Below, in pieces: positions 7,958 to 15,503 of a stretch of 64,000 nt of DNA (within the stretch, counting starts at the first letter, position 1; every line of letters begins with the position of its first letter). Where the stretch lies: NCBI RefSeq assembly GCF_014204985.1, contig NZ_JACHMP010000001.1, positions 3,782,001-3,846,000 of the forward strand, given 5' to 3'. Below the pieces are notes generated by a model. It made no database searches and was not told where the DNA came from. It saw only the letters and a list, made by a program, of their open reading frames with translations. A program made the translations under genes and the position numbers. The DNA is from Streptosporangium becharense (GTDB lineage Bacteria; Actinomycetota; Actinomycetes; Streptosporangiales; Streptosporangiaceae).

Positions 7958-8574
7958 CCACCGTCGTCCGTCGCTCCCGTGCTGACACGGTCGCGCATCC
8001 CATGATGCGCACCGCCGTCCCGGCCTGCCGGGGGTACGACCCAGAGCTGTGGTTCCCGGTCGGCGGTTCGGCGGGGCCGGCCCTCCAGATCTGCCGACGC
8101 TGCCCGATCGTCGAGCCGTGCCGCGCGTACGGCATCGCCTACGACGTGGACGGCATCTGGGGCGGGACGACTCGCGCTCAGCGTGACGCCCACCGTCGTA
8201 CCCATGGCATCGGGGCACGCTCCGTCTTGACCTCCATCCCGAAGTCCCCGCCGGGCCCGGTCCCGCGACGCCCTGAGCGACGGGCACCCTCGGTGGTGGT
8301 CGACGCCCCCGCGCCCGAGCCGGAGCCCGCGCCCGAGCCCGCGCCCGAGCCCGCGCCCGAGCCCGAGCCCGCGCCCGAGCCCGCGCCCGAGCCCGCGCCC
8401 GAGCCCGCGCCCGAGCCCGCGCCCGAGCCGGAGCCCGAGCCCGTCAAGCACTGCCCGCGCTGTGACACCGACCGGCCACTGACCCGCTGGTACCGCAACC
8501 AGCACGCAGCCGATGGCCTGTCGGCCTGGTGCAAGCCCTGCCTTCACGAGATCGCCCAGAAAGGCAACCCGTGA
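7954..8574 (+). CDS. WhiB-like regulator fused to Pro-Glu repeat linker and zinc finger
   Basis: Residues 20-80 form a WhiB fold: C25, C47, C50, C56 and GIWGG at 67-71. A linker at ~115-165 consists of repeated A/E-P-E-P units. The C-terminus (about 170-200) is a CPRC...CKPC zinc finger with 'RWYRNQHAADGLSAW', the type found next to phage endonucleases. So a sigma-binding iron-sulfur domain is joined to a DNA-binding finger by a stiff spacer. It starts in an ATGA overlap with the rusA-like gene. Confidence 0.88.
   Translation: MTTVVRRSRADTVAHPMMRTAVPACRGYDPELWFPVGGSAGPALQICRRCPIVEPCRAYGIAYDVDGIWGGTTRAQRDAHRRTHGIGARSVLTSIPKSPPGPVPRRPERRAPSVVVDAPAPEPEPAPEPAPEPAPEPEPAPEPAPEPAPEPAPEPAPEPEPEPVKHCPRCDTDRPLTRWYRNQHAADGLSAWCKPCLHEIAQKGNP
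8308..8440 (+). repeat. In-frame GCGCCCGAGCCC-type tandem repeats
   Basis: Repeats of 6- and 12-base units encode the Ala-Pro-Glu-Pro linker of the WhiB fusion. Such arrays change length easily by slippage in multiples of six bases, preserving frame. Confidence 0.9.
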
Positions 8575-9077
8575 CCACCCTGAAGTTCGATTCCAAGCTG
8601 GGCGCCGCCGCCTCGGCCGCGCTGGAGGAGCACATCCGGCCGATCTACGACAAGCCCGGGTGCTCGCGCCTGGCCATCATCGAGTTCCGGCATATCGAGC
8701 GCACCCAGCCCGCGCCCGACGCCGACAAGGACCCCTCGGTGAAGGTCCGCATCTCCCACTGTGAGATCCCCGGCCGTGACCAGGAGGGATACATCCGCGA
8801 GGCCCAGCGGGCGCTGTACCTTCAGCGCACCGCCTCGGGCACACTCGACGACGACGGCCAGCTCCAGCTCACCCAGAGCACCCTCAAGCACATCGGTGGC
8901 CTGCTGCACGAGGTTGAGGTGGCCCGGCTGCGCGCCGGCCTGCGCCACTGGGTGGACTACGCCGCCCGGGTCAACAGCAACGCCTCGCTGACGATCTCCG
9001 AGATGCACCACGAGCTGGACACCGTCGCCCAGGGCTTGGCCGCCCTCTTGCACAACACCCCCGAGGGGACTTCATGA
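8571..9077 (+). CDS. Hypothetical phage protein
   Basis: The 168-residue protein starts at a GTG overlapping the WhiB-fusion stop. The middle (about 50-85) reads like a small beta domain and the rest is helical. It looks like a conserved actinophage early protein, but I cannot name a function. Confidence 0.7.
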   Translation: MTTLKFDSKLGAAASAALEEHIRPIYDKPGCSRLAIIEFRHIERTQPAPDADKDPSVKVRISHCEIPGRDQEGYIREAQRALYLQRTASGTLDDDGQLQLTQSTLKHIGGLLHEVEVARLRAGLRHWVDYAARVNSNASLTISEMHHELDTVAQGLAALLHNTPEGTS

Positions 9078-9310
9078 TCGGCCACATCCACCACGGAGTC
9101 GCGGCCCTGACGATCGTGACCAAGCAGGCCGACAGCAGTGTGGTTTCCCGGCGCTGGCTGATCTGCGAGCACTGCGCCGAGAGCCTCGCCGCACACTTCG
9201 GCCCGCCGAGTGACGAGGTGCTGGCCACGGCCGACGCCCGCCGGGCGCTCCAGGAAGCAGCCGACGCCACCCCCGGCTACATCCATACCGATCTGCGAGA
9301 TGAACCGTGA
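9074..9310 (+). CDS. Small hypothetical protein with CEHC motif
   Basis: The 78-residue protein has a CEHC motif at about residues 31-34, possibly part of an incomplete zinc site. It overlaps neighbours by ATGA and GTGA. The function is unknown. Confidence 0.6.
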   Translation: MIGHIHHGVAALTIVTKQADSSVVSRRWLICEHCAESLAAHFGPPSDEVLATADARRALQEAADATPGYIHTDLRDEP

Positions 9311-9621
9311 ACGTCACCGAGGCCACCGAGTGGAACAAGGTCCTGCGCTGGATCCTCGGCACTACGGCCCTCGAGGAAGAGCCGGTAGGTGACGACGAGG
9401 CGATGGAGGCCGCCGCGGCACTGGCCGACCGGGCACGACGGACGCTCGGCGCTGGCCCGACGGCGGCGGAGGTGCGCAGCATGTGGCTTCAGCGGCTGCC
9501 CGTCATCGTGGTCGACCGGGTGCCGTACGACTCCGGCGGTGAGCTGGCGACCGGCCTGCGCCTGGTCCGCAACACGACCGCTCAGCCCGAGCCCGTCCAA
9601 GTGGACGGCCGCGATGGCTGA
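9307..9621 (+). CDS. Small hypothetical protein
   Basis: The 104-residue, mainly helical protein starts at a GTG coupled to the preceding stop. No motif is recognised. Confidence 0.6.
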   Translation: MNVTEATEWNKVLRWILGTTALEEEPVGDDEAMEAAAALADRARRTLGAGPTAAEVRSMWLQRLPVIVVDRVPYDSGGELATGLRLVRNTTAQPEPVQVDGRDG

Positions 9622-9988
9622 GGACCTGATGCTGTTCGGCGTGCCCGACGCCCCCGAGCCCAAGCCGCCGAAGGAGTCACCGACGGTGCGCCGGACCCGG
9701 CGGCAGGCCGCCATGCTCGCCGCTGGCCTGCACCCGCTGTCCACGGTGCTCGGCACGGTGTCCGGCTCGAAGCTGCGCCTGCACACCGAGGCGGCGCCGT
9801 ACGGCGATCACCGAGCGCCCGGCCGCCGGTGCGGCAACTGCCGATTCCGCAAGCTCGTCCACGGCGGGGCGCAGTCCTACCCGAAGTGCGCCTTCGGTGA
9901 TGGGGCTCGGGTCAGCCACGGCGCCGCGACCGACTGCCGCGCCTGGTGGCCGGCCTGCTCCGACCACGAATGGAAGATCGATGGATGA
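9614..9988 (+). CDS. Hypothetical protein with Cys-rich C-terminus
   Basis: The 124-residue protein has a basic N-terminus and CGNC, C and C-rich elements in the last 50 residues, suggesting a zinc ribbon ('GRRCGNCRFRKLVHG'). ATG 9614 overlaps the previous gene by 8 bases. The function is unknown, possibly nucleic-acid binding. Confidence 0.6.
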   Translation: MAEDLMLFGVPDAPEPKPPKESPTVRRTRRQAAMLAAGLHPLSTVLGTVSGSKLRLHTEAAPYGDHRAPGRRCGNCRFRKLVHGGAQSYPKCAFGDGARVSHGAATDCRAWWPACSDHEWKIDG

Positions 9989-10436
9989 CCCGCCGCCGCT
10001 CCGTGTCGACCTGCGCGCCTGTCGAGTCTGGCAGGGGCAAGAGGAACTGAGTCTCACGCTGCTGGAGTTTCGGTTGCTCGCCTTGCTGGTCGATCACGCC
10101 GGAGTCGTGGTCACCCGCGAGCAGATCATGCATGAGGTGTGGGGGACCGGCTGGCGGCCCTCCAAGACCTTGGACATGCACATCTCGTGGCTGCGCCGCA
10201 AGCTCTCCGACGATGCCACCTGGCCCACCTACATCACGACCGTGCGCGGCATCGGCTTCCGGTTCGACGGGGCGGCGGAGGTCGTCGGCTATCCGGCGTC
10301 GCCGGCTTCGGCCGGTGACGCGCTGGCGCTGGCCCGCGCCGTCTTGGCCGAGCTGCGAGCGCTGGCCGACAGTGCACAGGCCCGCCTCGCCGAGCTGGAG
10401 CGCGCCCACACCGAGGAGGTGACCTCCAGTGCCTGA
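9981..10436 (+). CDS. Stand-alone OmpR/PhoB-type winged-helix regulator
   Basis: Residues 5-95 are a full OmpR/PhoB C-terminal DNA-binding domain: 'LTLLEFRLLALLVDHAGVVV', 'TREQIMHEVWG', 'SKTLDMHISWLRRKL' and 'ITTVRGIGFRF'. There is no receiver domain, so it is not phosphorylated like a normal response regulator. A helical tail (about 110-150) may dimerise. It is probably an early or late phage switch, in a dense run of overlapping regulators. Confidence 0.85.
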   Translation: MDDPPPLRVDLRACRVWQGQEELSLTLLEFRLLALLVDHAGVVVTREQIMHEVWGTGWRPSKTLDMHISWLRRKLSDDATWPTYITTVRGIGFRFDGAAEVVGYPASPASAGDALALARAVLAELRALADSAQARLAELERAHTEEVTSSA

Positions 10437-10638
10437 CCCGCTCGGTTTCATCGTCGTGGAGTACCCGCCCGGCGCGGCCTGGCCCGACTGCAACCCGCAC
10501 GGCGAGATCCACCGCGAGATCAGCGGCGCCCGCCACGAGCGGCACAACCTGGAGATGACCGCCCGCTCGACCGGTCATCGCGAGACGTACCGGATCGCCG
10601 AGGTGCGCCTGGTGGAGGACGACACCGATGACCGATGA
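10429..10638 (+). CDS. Small hypothetical protein
   Basis: The 69-residue protein has a GTG start overlapping the winged-helix gene by 8 bases and its own end overlapped by the XRE gene. It contains His/Cys residues at 22-42. No family is recognised. Confidence 0.55.
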   Translation: MPDPLGFIVVEYPPGAAWPDCNPHGEIHREISGARHERHNLEMTARSTGHRETYRIAEVRLVEDDTDDR

Positions 10639-10858
10639 GCCGACCTCCTACACCGAGCTGGCAGAGGTGCTCACCGCGCTGCCGCTGCTGCTGCGCGAGG
10701 CCCGCCGCGCCCGCCATCTGAACCAGAGCAAGGCCGCCGGCCAGCTCGGCGTCTCCGTAGCGACGATCTCCCGGATCGAGTCCGGGGAGGGCTGCTACGT
10801 CGAGAGCGCTCTGACCGTCCTGCGCTGGCTGGACATGGGAGGAGACGAGCGTGGCTGA
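10628..10858 (+). CDS. Small XRE-type HTH protein
   Basis: The 76-residue protein is essentially one Cro/CI HTH: 'LLREARRARHLNQSKAAGQL' followed by 'GVSVATISRIESGEG'. It is likely a DNA-binding repressor or modulator of the early operon. The gene overlaps both neighbours. Confidence 0.8.
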   Translation: MTDEPTSYTELAEVLTALPLLLREARRARHLNQSKAAGQLGVSVATISRIESGEGCYVESALTVLRWLDMGGDERG

Positions 10859-11063
10859 CAGCGATGCGGTCTACCTCCGCCAGGCCCTGCCGGTGCTGGT
10901 CGCCTACACCCGCCAGGTCGTGCTGGCCGTGGACGTGGAACGGATGCACGCGGTGGCCGAGGAGGCGGGCCTGCCCGCCGACCAGGTGGCATTCCTGGCC
11001 GCCATGCGCGACTTCCAGCGGGCCGTCCGTGGCCTGCTGGTGGACGAAGGAGTACTCCCGTGA
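10851..11063 (+). CDS. Small helical hypothetical protein
   Basis: The 70-residue helical protein starts at GTG 10851 inside the XRE gene's end. No motif is seen, and the position alone supports it as part of the operon. Confidence 0.5.
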   Translation: MADSDAVYLRQALPVLVAYTRQVVLAVDVERMHAVAEEAGLPADQVAFLAAMRDFQRAVRGLLVDEGVLP

Positions 11064-11248
11064 TCTTTCACCGCTGCCGTTTCGCGCCCACCGCGGTCCA
11101 GCACGTGGCGACCTCCCTCATCGTCACCGGCCCGGGGGCCACGCTCGTGCTCCAGCGCTGCGCCCGCTGCGGACGCCACCAGGTGGAGACCCTGCCCGGC
11201 CGGTGGGACGCTCAGCAGCTCGACGCGGGCACCCGGAGACCGTCATGA
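11060..11248 (+). CDS. Small zinc-ribbon-like protein
   Basis: The 62-residue protein has a CARCGRH knuckle near residue 34 and a second cysteine near residue 6. ATGA overlaps both neighbours. The role is unknown. Confidence 0.5.
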   Translation: MIFHRCRFAPTAVQHVATSLIVTGPGATLVLQRCARCGRHQVETLPGRWDAQQLDAGTRRPS

Positions 11249-11442
11249 CGATCAGGACCGGAGTCACCCAGTCAGCCGCCGACCCGAAGGGCGGCATGAC
11301 CTTCGGCGAACTGCGTGAGTTCGTGCAGGCCGCGATGCGGGCCGACGTCGCCGACGAGGCGGTCGTCCGCCAGACGGCCACCTGGCGCAGCACCATCCGC
11401 CGCCTGGAGGTCGAGACCCACAAGGAGCTGCTCAGTGAGTGA
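11245..11442 (+). CDS. Small hypothetical protein
   Basis: The 65-residue protein starts at ATG 11245 in an ATGA overlap. It is helical and charged, and its end overlaps the next GTG start. Function unknown. Confidence 0.5.
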   Translation: MTIRTGVTQSAADPKGGMTFGELREFVQAAMRADVADEAVVRQTATWRSTIRRLEVETHKELLSE

Positions 11443-11599
11443 CCCGCACATCACCATCGCCCTGACCTTCCGCACCAGCGCCCCGTCGGCGGCCGTGCTG
11501 GAGGGCGTGATCGCCGCGCTCAACCGGCACGCCATGCCGTACGAGCTGGCCGCCGCGAGCTGCTCGACCTACGACCTCGACGAGGTGGACGACCAATGA
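11435..11599 (+). CDS. Small hypothetical protein
   Basis: The 54-residue protein starts at GTG 11435 inside the previous gene. It looks like a single beta-alpha-beta unit with two late cysteines. The stop overlaps the next ATG. Function unknown. Confidence 0.45.
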   Translation: MSDPHITIALTFRTSAPSAAVLEGVIAALNRHAMPYELAAASCSTYDLDEVDDQ

Positions 11600-12147
11600 T
11601 CACGTTGCGGCTCGTCCTGCACGGCACGGTGCCGTTGCTCATGAACAACGGGCGCCAGGCCAACCCGCTGGACCCGGCCACCGGCGCCCTGGAGCGGGCT
11701 CGCGCAGCCGGAGCCGAGGAGGTCGCCCGCACCGAGCACGCCGCGGCGCTCTACCTGGATCCGGCGGCGGGGCCGTACCTCCCGGCCGTCAACCTGTGGG
11801 CGGCACTGCGCGACGGCGCCCGCCGCCTGGGCGCCGAAGACGCGCTGACCGGCGGTCTGGTCATCACGACCGAGGTCAACGCGCTGGTCTACGACGGCCC
11901 GCGGGATGCTGCGGGCCTGTGGGCCGATCCCGCCTTCCGGCTGTCGGTGCGGGTCGGCCCGGCCGGCGCCCACCGATGCCGCCCGATCTTCCGCGCCTGG
12001 CACACCGAAGCCGCGGGCTTCCTCGACCCCGCGGTCCTCGGCCTGGACGAGCTGGAGCGCATCGCGCAGACCGCGGGCGCCCTGGTCGGCCTCGGCGACT
12101 GGAGGCCGCGCTACGGGCGGTTCACGGCGACGATCGAGAAGACCTGA
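11596..12147 (+). CDS. Conserved phage protein of unknown function, possible RAMP-like fold
   Basis: The 183-residue protein follows a pattern seen in many phage hypotheticals: 'LLMNNGRQANPLDP' early, 'YLPAVNLWAALRDGAR' in the middle, 'RPIFRAWHTE', and a C-terminal 'GLGDWRPRYGRF'. The glycine-rich end and the order of blocks resemble Cas7/RAMP-style ferredoxin-fold proteins, but this is a structural guess. It closes the tightly overlapping early operon; a 47-base gap follows. Confidence 0.7.
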   Translation: MITLRLVLHGTVPLLMNNGRQANPLDPATGALERARAAGAEEVARTEHAAALYLDPAAGPYLPAVNLWAALRDGARRLGAEDALTGGLVITTEVNALVYDGPRDAAGLWADPAFRLSVRVGPAGAHRCRPIFRAWHTEAAGFLDPAVLGLDELERIAQTAGALVGLGDWRPRYGRFTATIEKT

Positions 12148-12194
12148 CACGGCATGGCACGGCACGGAAGCGAAGGATCGACAGAAGGAATCTC

Positions 12195-12662
12195 ATGACC
12201 AAGCTCCGGACGCTGGCGCTCGCCCTGGCCCTCGTGCTGGCGGCGGCCCTCGGGCTGACCGCCTCCGCGACGGCCGAGACGACGCCGGACATGCGGATCA
12301 CCAAGGTCAACTACAACGCCGTCGGCACGGACACGATGGCCAATCGCAACGCCGAGGTCGTCAGGATCGAGAACAAGTCCACCGACCCGGTGGATCTCAC
12401 CGACGGCTGGAAGCTCCGCGACAAGTGGGGCCACACCTACACCTTCGCCGACGCGGCGGTGAAGGCCGTTCCCGCTGGCGGGGCCGTCGAGGTCTACACC
12501 GGGGCCGGGACGAACGCGACCGCCGGCAACGTCACGAAACTGTTCTGGAACCTGCCCTTCCACGTCTGGAACAACTCCGGCGACTGGGCGAAGCTCTGGG
12601 ACTCGACCGGTGGAAGCGGTGCGGACTACGTCTCGTGGGACGCATACCTGATCAGCGGATGA
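12195..12662 (+). CDS. Secreted lamin-tail-domain protein
   Basis: The 155-residue protein has a Sec signal peptide at ~1-28 (positively charged start, hydrophobic core, ASATA cleavage region). The rest reads as a lamin-tail domain: 'MRITKVNYNAVG', 'NAEVVRIENKS', 'DLTDGWKLRDKWGHTYTF' and 'WNNSGDWAKLWDSTG'. These Ig-like domains are common on secreted actinomycete proteins. AAGGAA lies ~8 bases before the ATG. Inside a prophage it is likely a lysogenic-conversion gene; the function is unknown. Confidence 0.82.
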   Translation: MTKLRTLALALALVLAAALGLTASATAETTPDMRITKVNYNAVGTDTMANRNAEVVRIENKSTDPVDLTDGWKLRDKWGHTYTFADAAVKAVPAGGAVEVYTGAGTNATAGNVTKLFWNLPFHVWNNSGDWAKLWDSTGGSGADYVSWDAYLISG

Positions 12663-13026
12663 TGTAAAACTCACGGCACGGCACGGGCCGATTCCAATAA
12701 CGTTCCGAAAGGACGGATCGGCCAGAAGAAAGAGAAAAGAGAATCAGATGGGAAAGAACAGTAAGCGGATCGTCGCCACCGTGCTCCTGGTGGTCGACGG
12801 CGTCGGTGACAGCTCGACATGGCACACGTTGCGATCGGCGGAACGGGCGCCTCGGTACTGGTGCCATCCTCTTGCATCTCCTCGGAATCTGGCGTCCCGG
12901 TGAACGAGCCGCCCAGCACTCCCGCTATGGCAGGGGTGCTGCCCATATGTGCCGGGACCGGCGGGGGCGACTGAAGCCGCAGGAGACCCCGCCGGTTGGG
13001 CCCACCAAGAAAGGGGGCTATATGGC
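12663..13026. other. Gap without a convincing gene
   Basis: Apart from the possible short ORF at 12748 I see only remnants. CACGGCACGGCACGG at 12673 echoes 12153-12173 before the lamin-tail gene, so part of this gap may be a duplicated leader. Confidence 0.4.
12748..12903 (+). CDS. Possible short, frameshifted membrane/secreted ORF
   Basis: The 51-codon frame begins with a signal- or membrane-like stretch 'KRIVATVLLVV', then loses character. A second plus frame from 12819 reads sensibly as 'MAHVAIGGTGASVLVPSS', which suggests one broken gene. It shares an upstream GGCACGGCACGG block with the lamin-tail gene. The call is weak. Confidence 0.25.
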   Translation: MGKNSKRIVATVLLVVDGVGDSSTWHTLRSAERAPRYWCHPLASPRNLASR

Positions 13027-13578
13027 TTAAGGAGCGACGGAATCGGTGTGCCGCTCATCACCAAGTCGCTGCTCATGGGTTTTGTGTGTCGCCATAACGA
13101 GGATCCGTGCAGTGATGATTCCCGCTAGGCCGCCGATCAAATTGAAGATGAAGTCGGTCGTGCTGCAAACCCTGTCGGAAAACATCTGGATCGTTTCGAT
13201 GGCTGCGGATCCCGATGCGAGAATCGCTATCGTTACAAAGGTTCGGCGGAATACTAGATGCCCGAAGAGTGCCACTGGAAAGTAAAGTACGGCGTTTAGA
13301 TAGTTTTGAGAATCCCATACATTTGCTGCCTGGAGGGGATTCTGGATGACGCAAGACAGGAATCCGTAGTAGTTGACGTGAAGGGGGAGGGTGATGGCAA
13401 GCACGCCAGCCCCCCCGAGAAGGAACATGAAGGTCAGCCATCGCGCTGATCCCGTGCGCCGGGCAAGCCAGCCGGATACTGGTATCGTTATGATGAGCAG
13501 GATGCCCAGAAAGAATGCTATTGGTATGAGGAGGTCGTGATTTGAAAGAAGCACCTCTATGGGTACTGGTAAATGCAC
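13027..13578 (-). CDS. VanZ-like membrane protein
   Basis: The 183-residue protein has five likely membrane segments. The VanZ-like features are visible: 'NYLNAVLYFPVALFGHLVF', then an 'IETIQMF' helix with E and Q, then 'CSTTDFIFNLIGGLAGI' (D and N in the membrane). Members include VanZ of teicoplanin resistance, but most are of unknown role. The GC content is lower than that of the phage genes around it, suggesting recent acquisition. The start is GTG 13578 with AAGGGG upstream. Confidence 0.8.
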   Translation of the reverse strand: MHLPVPIEVLLSNHDLLIPIAFFLGILLIITIPVSGWLARRTGSARWLTFMFLLGGAGVLAITLPLHVNYYGFLSCVIQNPLQAANVWDSQNYLNAVLYFPVALFGHLVFRRTFVTIAILASGSAAIETIQMFSDRVCSTTDFIFNLIGGLAGIITARILVMATHKTHEQRLGDERHTDSVAP

Positions 13579-13594
13579 GGCAAAACCCCTTCAC

Positions 13595-13600
13595 TGTATA
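13595..13600 (-). promoter_or_regulatory. TATACA -10-like box
   Basis: On the minus strand TATACA lies about 17 bases before the VanZ-like start region. No clear -35 is identified. Confidence 0.3.
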
Positions 13601-13620
13601 TCAAGGAGATAAAACTATAC

Positions 13621-13653
13621 GGCAGTGTGCAACGCCAGGCGCCGCACACTGCC
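13621..13653 (-). terminator. Terminator-like hairpin
   Basis: GGCAGTGTGC pairs perfectly with GCACACTGCC (10 bp, 13-base loop). On the minus strand a T-rich stretch (GTATAGTTTT) follows, so it should terminate the secreted-protein gene at 13675. Confidence 0.7.
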
Positions 13654-13674
13654 AACCTGCACCGCTAGGATCCG

Positions 13675-14115
13675 CTAGCAAGATCCCCAAACGCGGGTAA
13701 CGTACTGGTAGCCGGTGAGCGTGTTGAGCATTACCCCGTGGTAGCAGCCGATCGGTTCAGTGACACTAAAGGCCCTTTCGGCGGTCTGGCCCGAGTTCAC
13801 GTTCTGCGCTGCCGCGTAGACGGGAGGAGAAATTCCCACGCCGCTAGAATCCGTCTCCTGGTAGCCCAGTCGAACGTTCGTCGTGGATCCGCCAGTCTTC
13901 TCGTAGAGCACATTGATACGACGAATCGACCCGCTGCCGATGCAGAAACCGGCCTTTAGCGTACCGTTCGAGATGCCTCCGGAGGCGTCTCCGCCAAATA
14001 CGTAGCTGCCGCAGGTGTTGACTGCCGCGTTGGCGGCTGGCGACAGAACACCCATGCCGAGGGTCGCGACCAGGGCTGTCAGCAGCACGGATACGCTTCG
14101 TGTGACGTTTTTCAC
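13675..14115 (-). CDS. Small secreted protein, unknown function
   Basis: The start is GTG 14115 because GAGAAAGG lies 5 bases upstream and translation then opens with a clean signal peptide ('VKNVTRSVSVLLTALVATLG', cleavage after AANA). The mature ~115 residues contain three cysteines and read as a beta-sandwich-like protein. No family is recognised. A hairpin follows the stop. Confidence 0.7.
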   Translation of the reverse strand: MKNVTRSVSVLLTALVATLGMGVLSPAANAAVNTCGSYVFGGDASGGISNGTLKAGFCIGSGSIRRINVLYEKTGGSTTNVRLGYQETDSSGVGISPPVYAAAQNVNSGQTAERAFSVTEPIGCYHGVMLNTLTGYQYVTRVWGSC

Positions 14116-14805
14116 GTGAGCCTTTCTCTTTGCTCGTTGGATCTGTTTTGCGGAGCGCCAGGAGAAGCAGCAACGGCCGTTGGCTTGTCCGGAGAATTTA
14201 TGTATTACTTCACCAGATTGCCTCTCTTGACATTCAGATGAAATCATTTTCAAGAATAGGAGTAAATGTGAAGTGGATCACACTTGATGATGTTGTCCGT
14301 AATTATTACTTCTGGCTACCCGATAATTTTATCGCTTTTGGTTGCACGGAAATTACCGAGTGTTATTCGTGGCGAGTGTCGGTCACTTACGGAATGTAAT
14401 GGAGATGCCTCTCACCAGCATCATGATCATCGTGTGTACTTTGCTCTGGTGGAGGGGGGCTGGTGTGGCCGAGCGGTGGCACTTCATGGAGTGTGGCGGG
14501 AATATGCCGTACCGTTACGGCGTGTAGTATGCGGACAGACTTTATGGGTGGCATGAGTGGTCCGAAAAGGTAGACCGAAAAGTGATTAACGGTCAGGACC
14601 GTTTTGCAAACTTCGGCACCTAAATACACATCGGGGCCGTCCCGCCCATCACAACTTTCGGGTAGGTGGAAGATGCTCCGCATCGGACTTCGAGTTCCAC
14701 CGCACGGACGTTGTCGAACCGTATTTCTGTACGGCCGGTAGTCGTGTGTACGCCCTTTAGCGTCTGATAGAAATGCCAAAGATCAGTGGCCTTACAGGCC
14801 CGCCG
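14116..14805. other. Long AT-richer gap with no supported gene
   Basis: Roughly 690 bases of visibly lower GC than the flanks. The short open frames here have no Shine-Dalgarno and no recognisable protein features. It probably holds the promoter of the secreted-protein gene and acquired filler DNA. Confidence 0.6.
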
Positions 14806-14811
14806 TACCCT
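14806..14811 (+). promoter_or_regulatory. TACCCT -10 box for a leaderless start
   Basis: TACCCT ends 6 bases before ATG 14818, placing transcription start on the start codon. There is no Shine-Dalgarno. The same spacing recurs at several genes in this window. Confidence 0.55.
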
Positions 14812-14817
14812 CGATGT

Positions 14818-15450
14818 ATGACTCTTGCCGAGGAGATCTCTGCACTCGTCACCGAACTCGGACCGTTGCTTGACCAACTTCGCGTGCTCCTGCCCGAGCA
14901 AGTCGCCGACGCTGCCCGTGGCAGCATGCAGCACCACAAGGTCACCGGCTCCCCGGCACCTTGGCACGCCGAAGCAGGACCGATCCTGATGGACATCCAC
15001 GAGGGCGCCCGCCGCCTGGAGGCATCCCTGCGGCGCGAGGTCGCCGGGCAGCTCGGCGAGCGCCGCGGCGGGTCCGACGCCAACACCGTGGCGGCCCTGG
15101 CCTCGATCGCCCGGCTCGTTCACGCTGTGCCCGAGGACGGCGCCCGCCGTACGGCGCGCATCCTGTCCGGCTGGATCCGCCGGGCCGAGGAAGTCCGCGA
15201 CATCGGCGAGGCCGAGCGATGGGAACCACTGCGCGCACCGGCCGGCCAACTCCCGCCGGCCTGCCCGTACTGCCGCACCTTCAGCCTGCGGGTCGGCCGG
15301 CGGGAGGGGCGGGTCAGGTGCGCGAACCGCAGGTGCGTGGATGGCGACGGGCGCCCGCCGGCCGCCGTGATCGACAAGAACCGATTGAACGGGGACGCCA
15401 TGCTCGTCTGGGCGGACGGCCGGGTGATCTACTACGGAGCAGAATCGTAA
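14818..15450 (+). CDS. Hypothetical protein with C-terminal zinc ribbon
   Basis: The 210-residue protein has a helical N-terminal 120 residues. The C-terminus has 'CPYCRTFSLRV' and 'RCANRRC', a treble-clef or zinc-ribbon arrangement, then a 'DGR' beta end. This architecture is common in actinomycete integrated elements, but I know no function. The start is taken as the leaderless ATG; an upstream in-frame ATG at 14773 lacks signals. Confidence 0.7.
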   Translation: MTLAEEISALVTELGPLLDQLRVLLPEQVADAARGSMQHHKVTGSPAPWHAEAGPILMDIHEGARRLEASLRREVAGQLGERRGGSDANTVAALASIARLVHAVPEDGARRTARILSGWIRRAEEVRDIGEAERWEPLRAPAGQLPPACPYCRTFSLRVGRREGRVRCANRRCVDGDGRPPAAVIDKNRLNGDAMLVWADGRVIYYGAES

Positions 15451-15503
15451 CGATCACATGAAGGACGGGCGCGGGTTGGGGCGGGATTGGCTGGGATGGA
15501 AGG

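Noticed and set aside
8305-8443. Dense short repeats that might be a CRISPR or satellite array
   Set aside because: Units are 6/12 bases, in frame, without unique spacers, and encode a Pro-Glu linker within a good gene.
12671-13076. Minus-strand frames opposite the short ORF at 12748
   Set aside because: No ribosome site or domain; Arg/Pro-rich, although the plus-strand gene here is itself uncertain.
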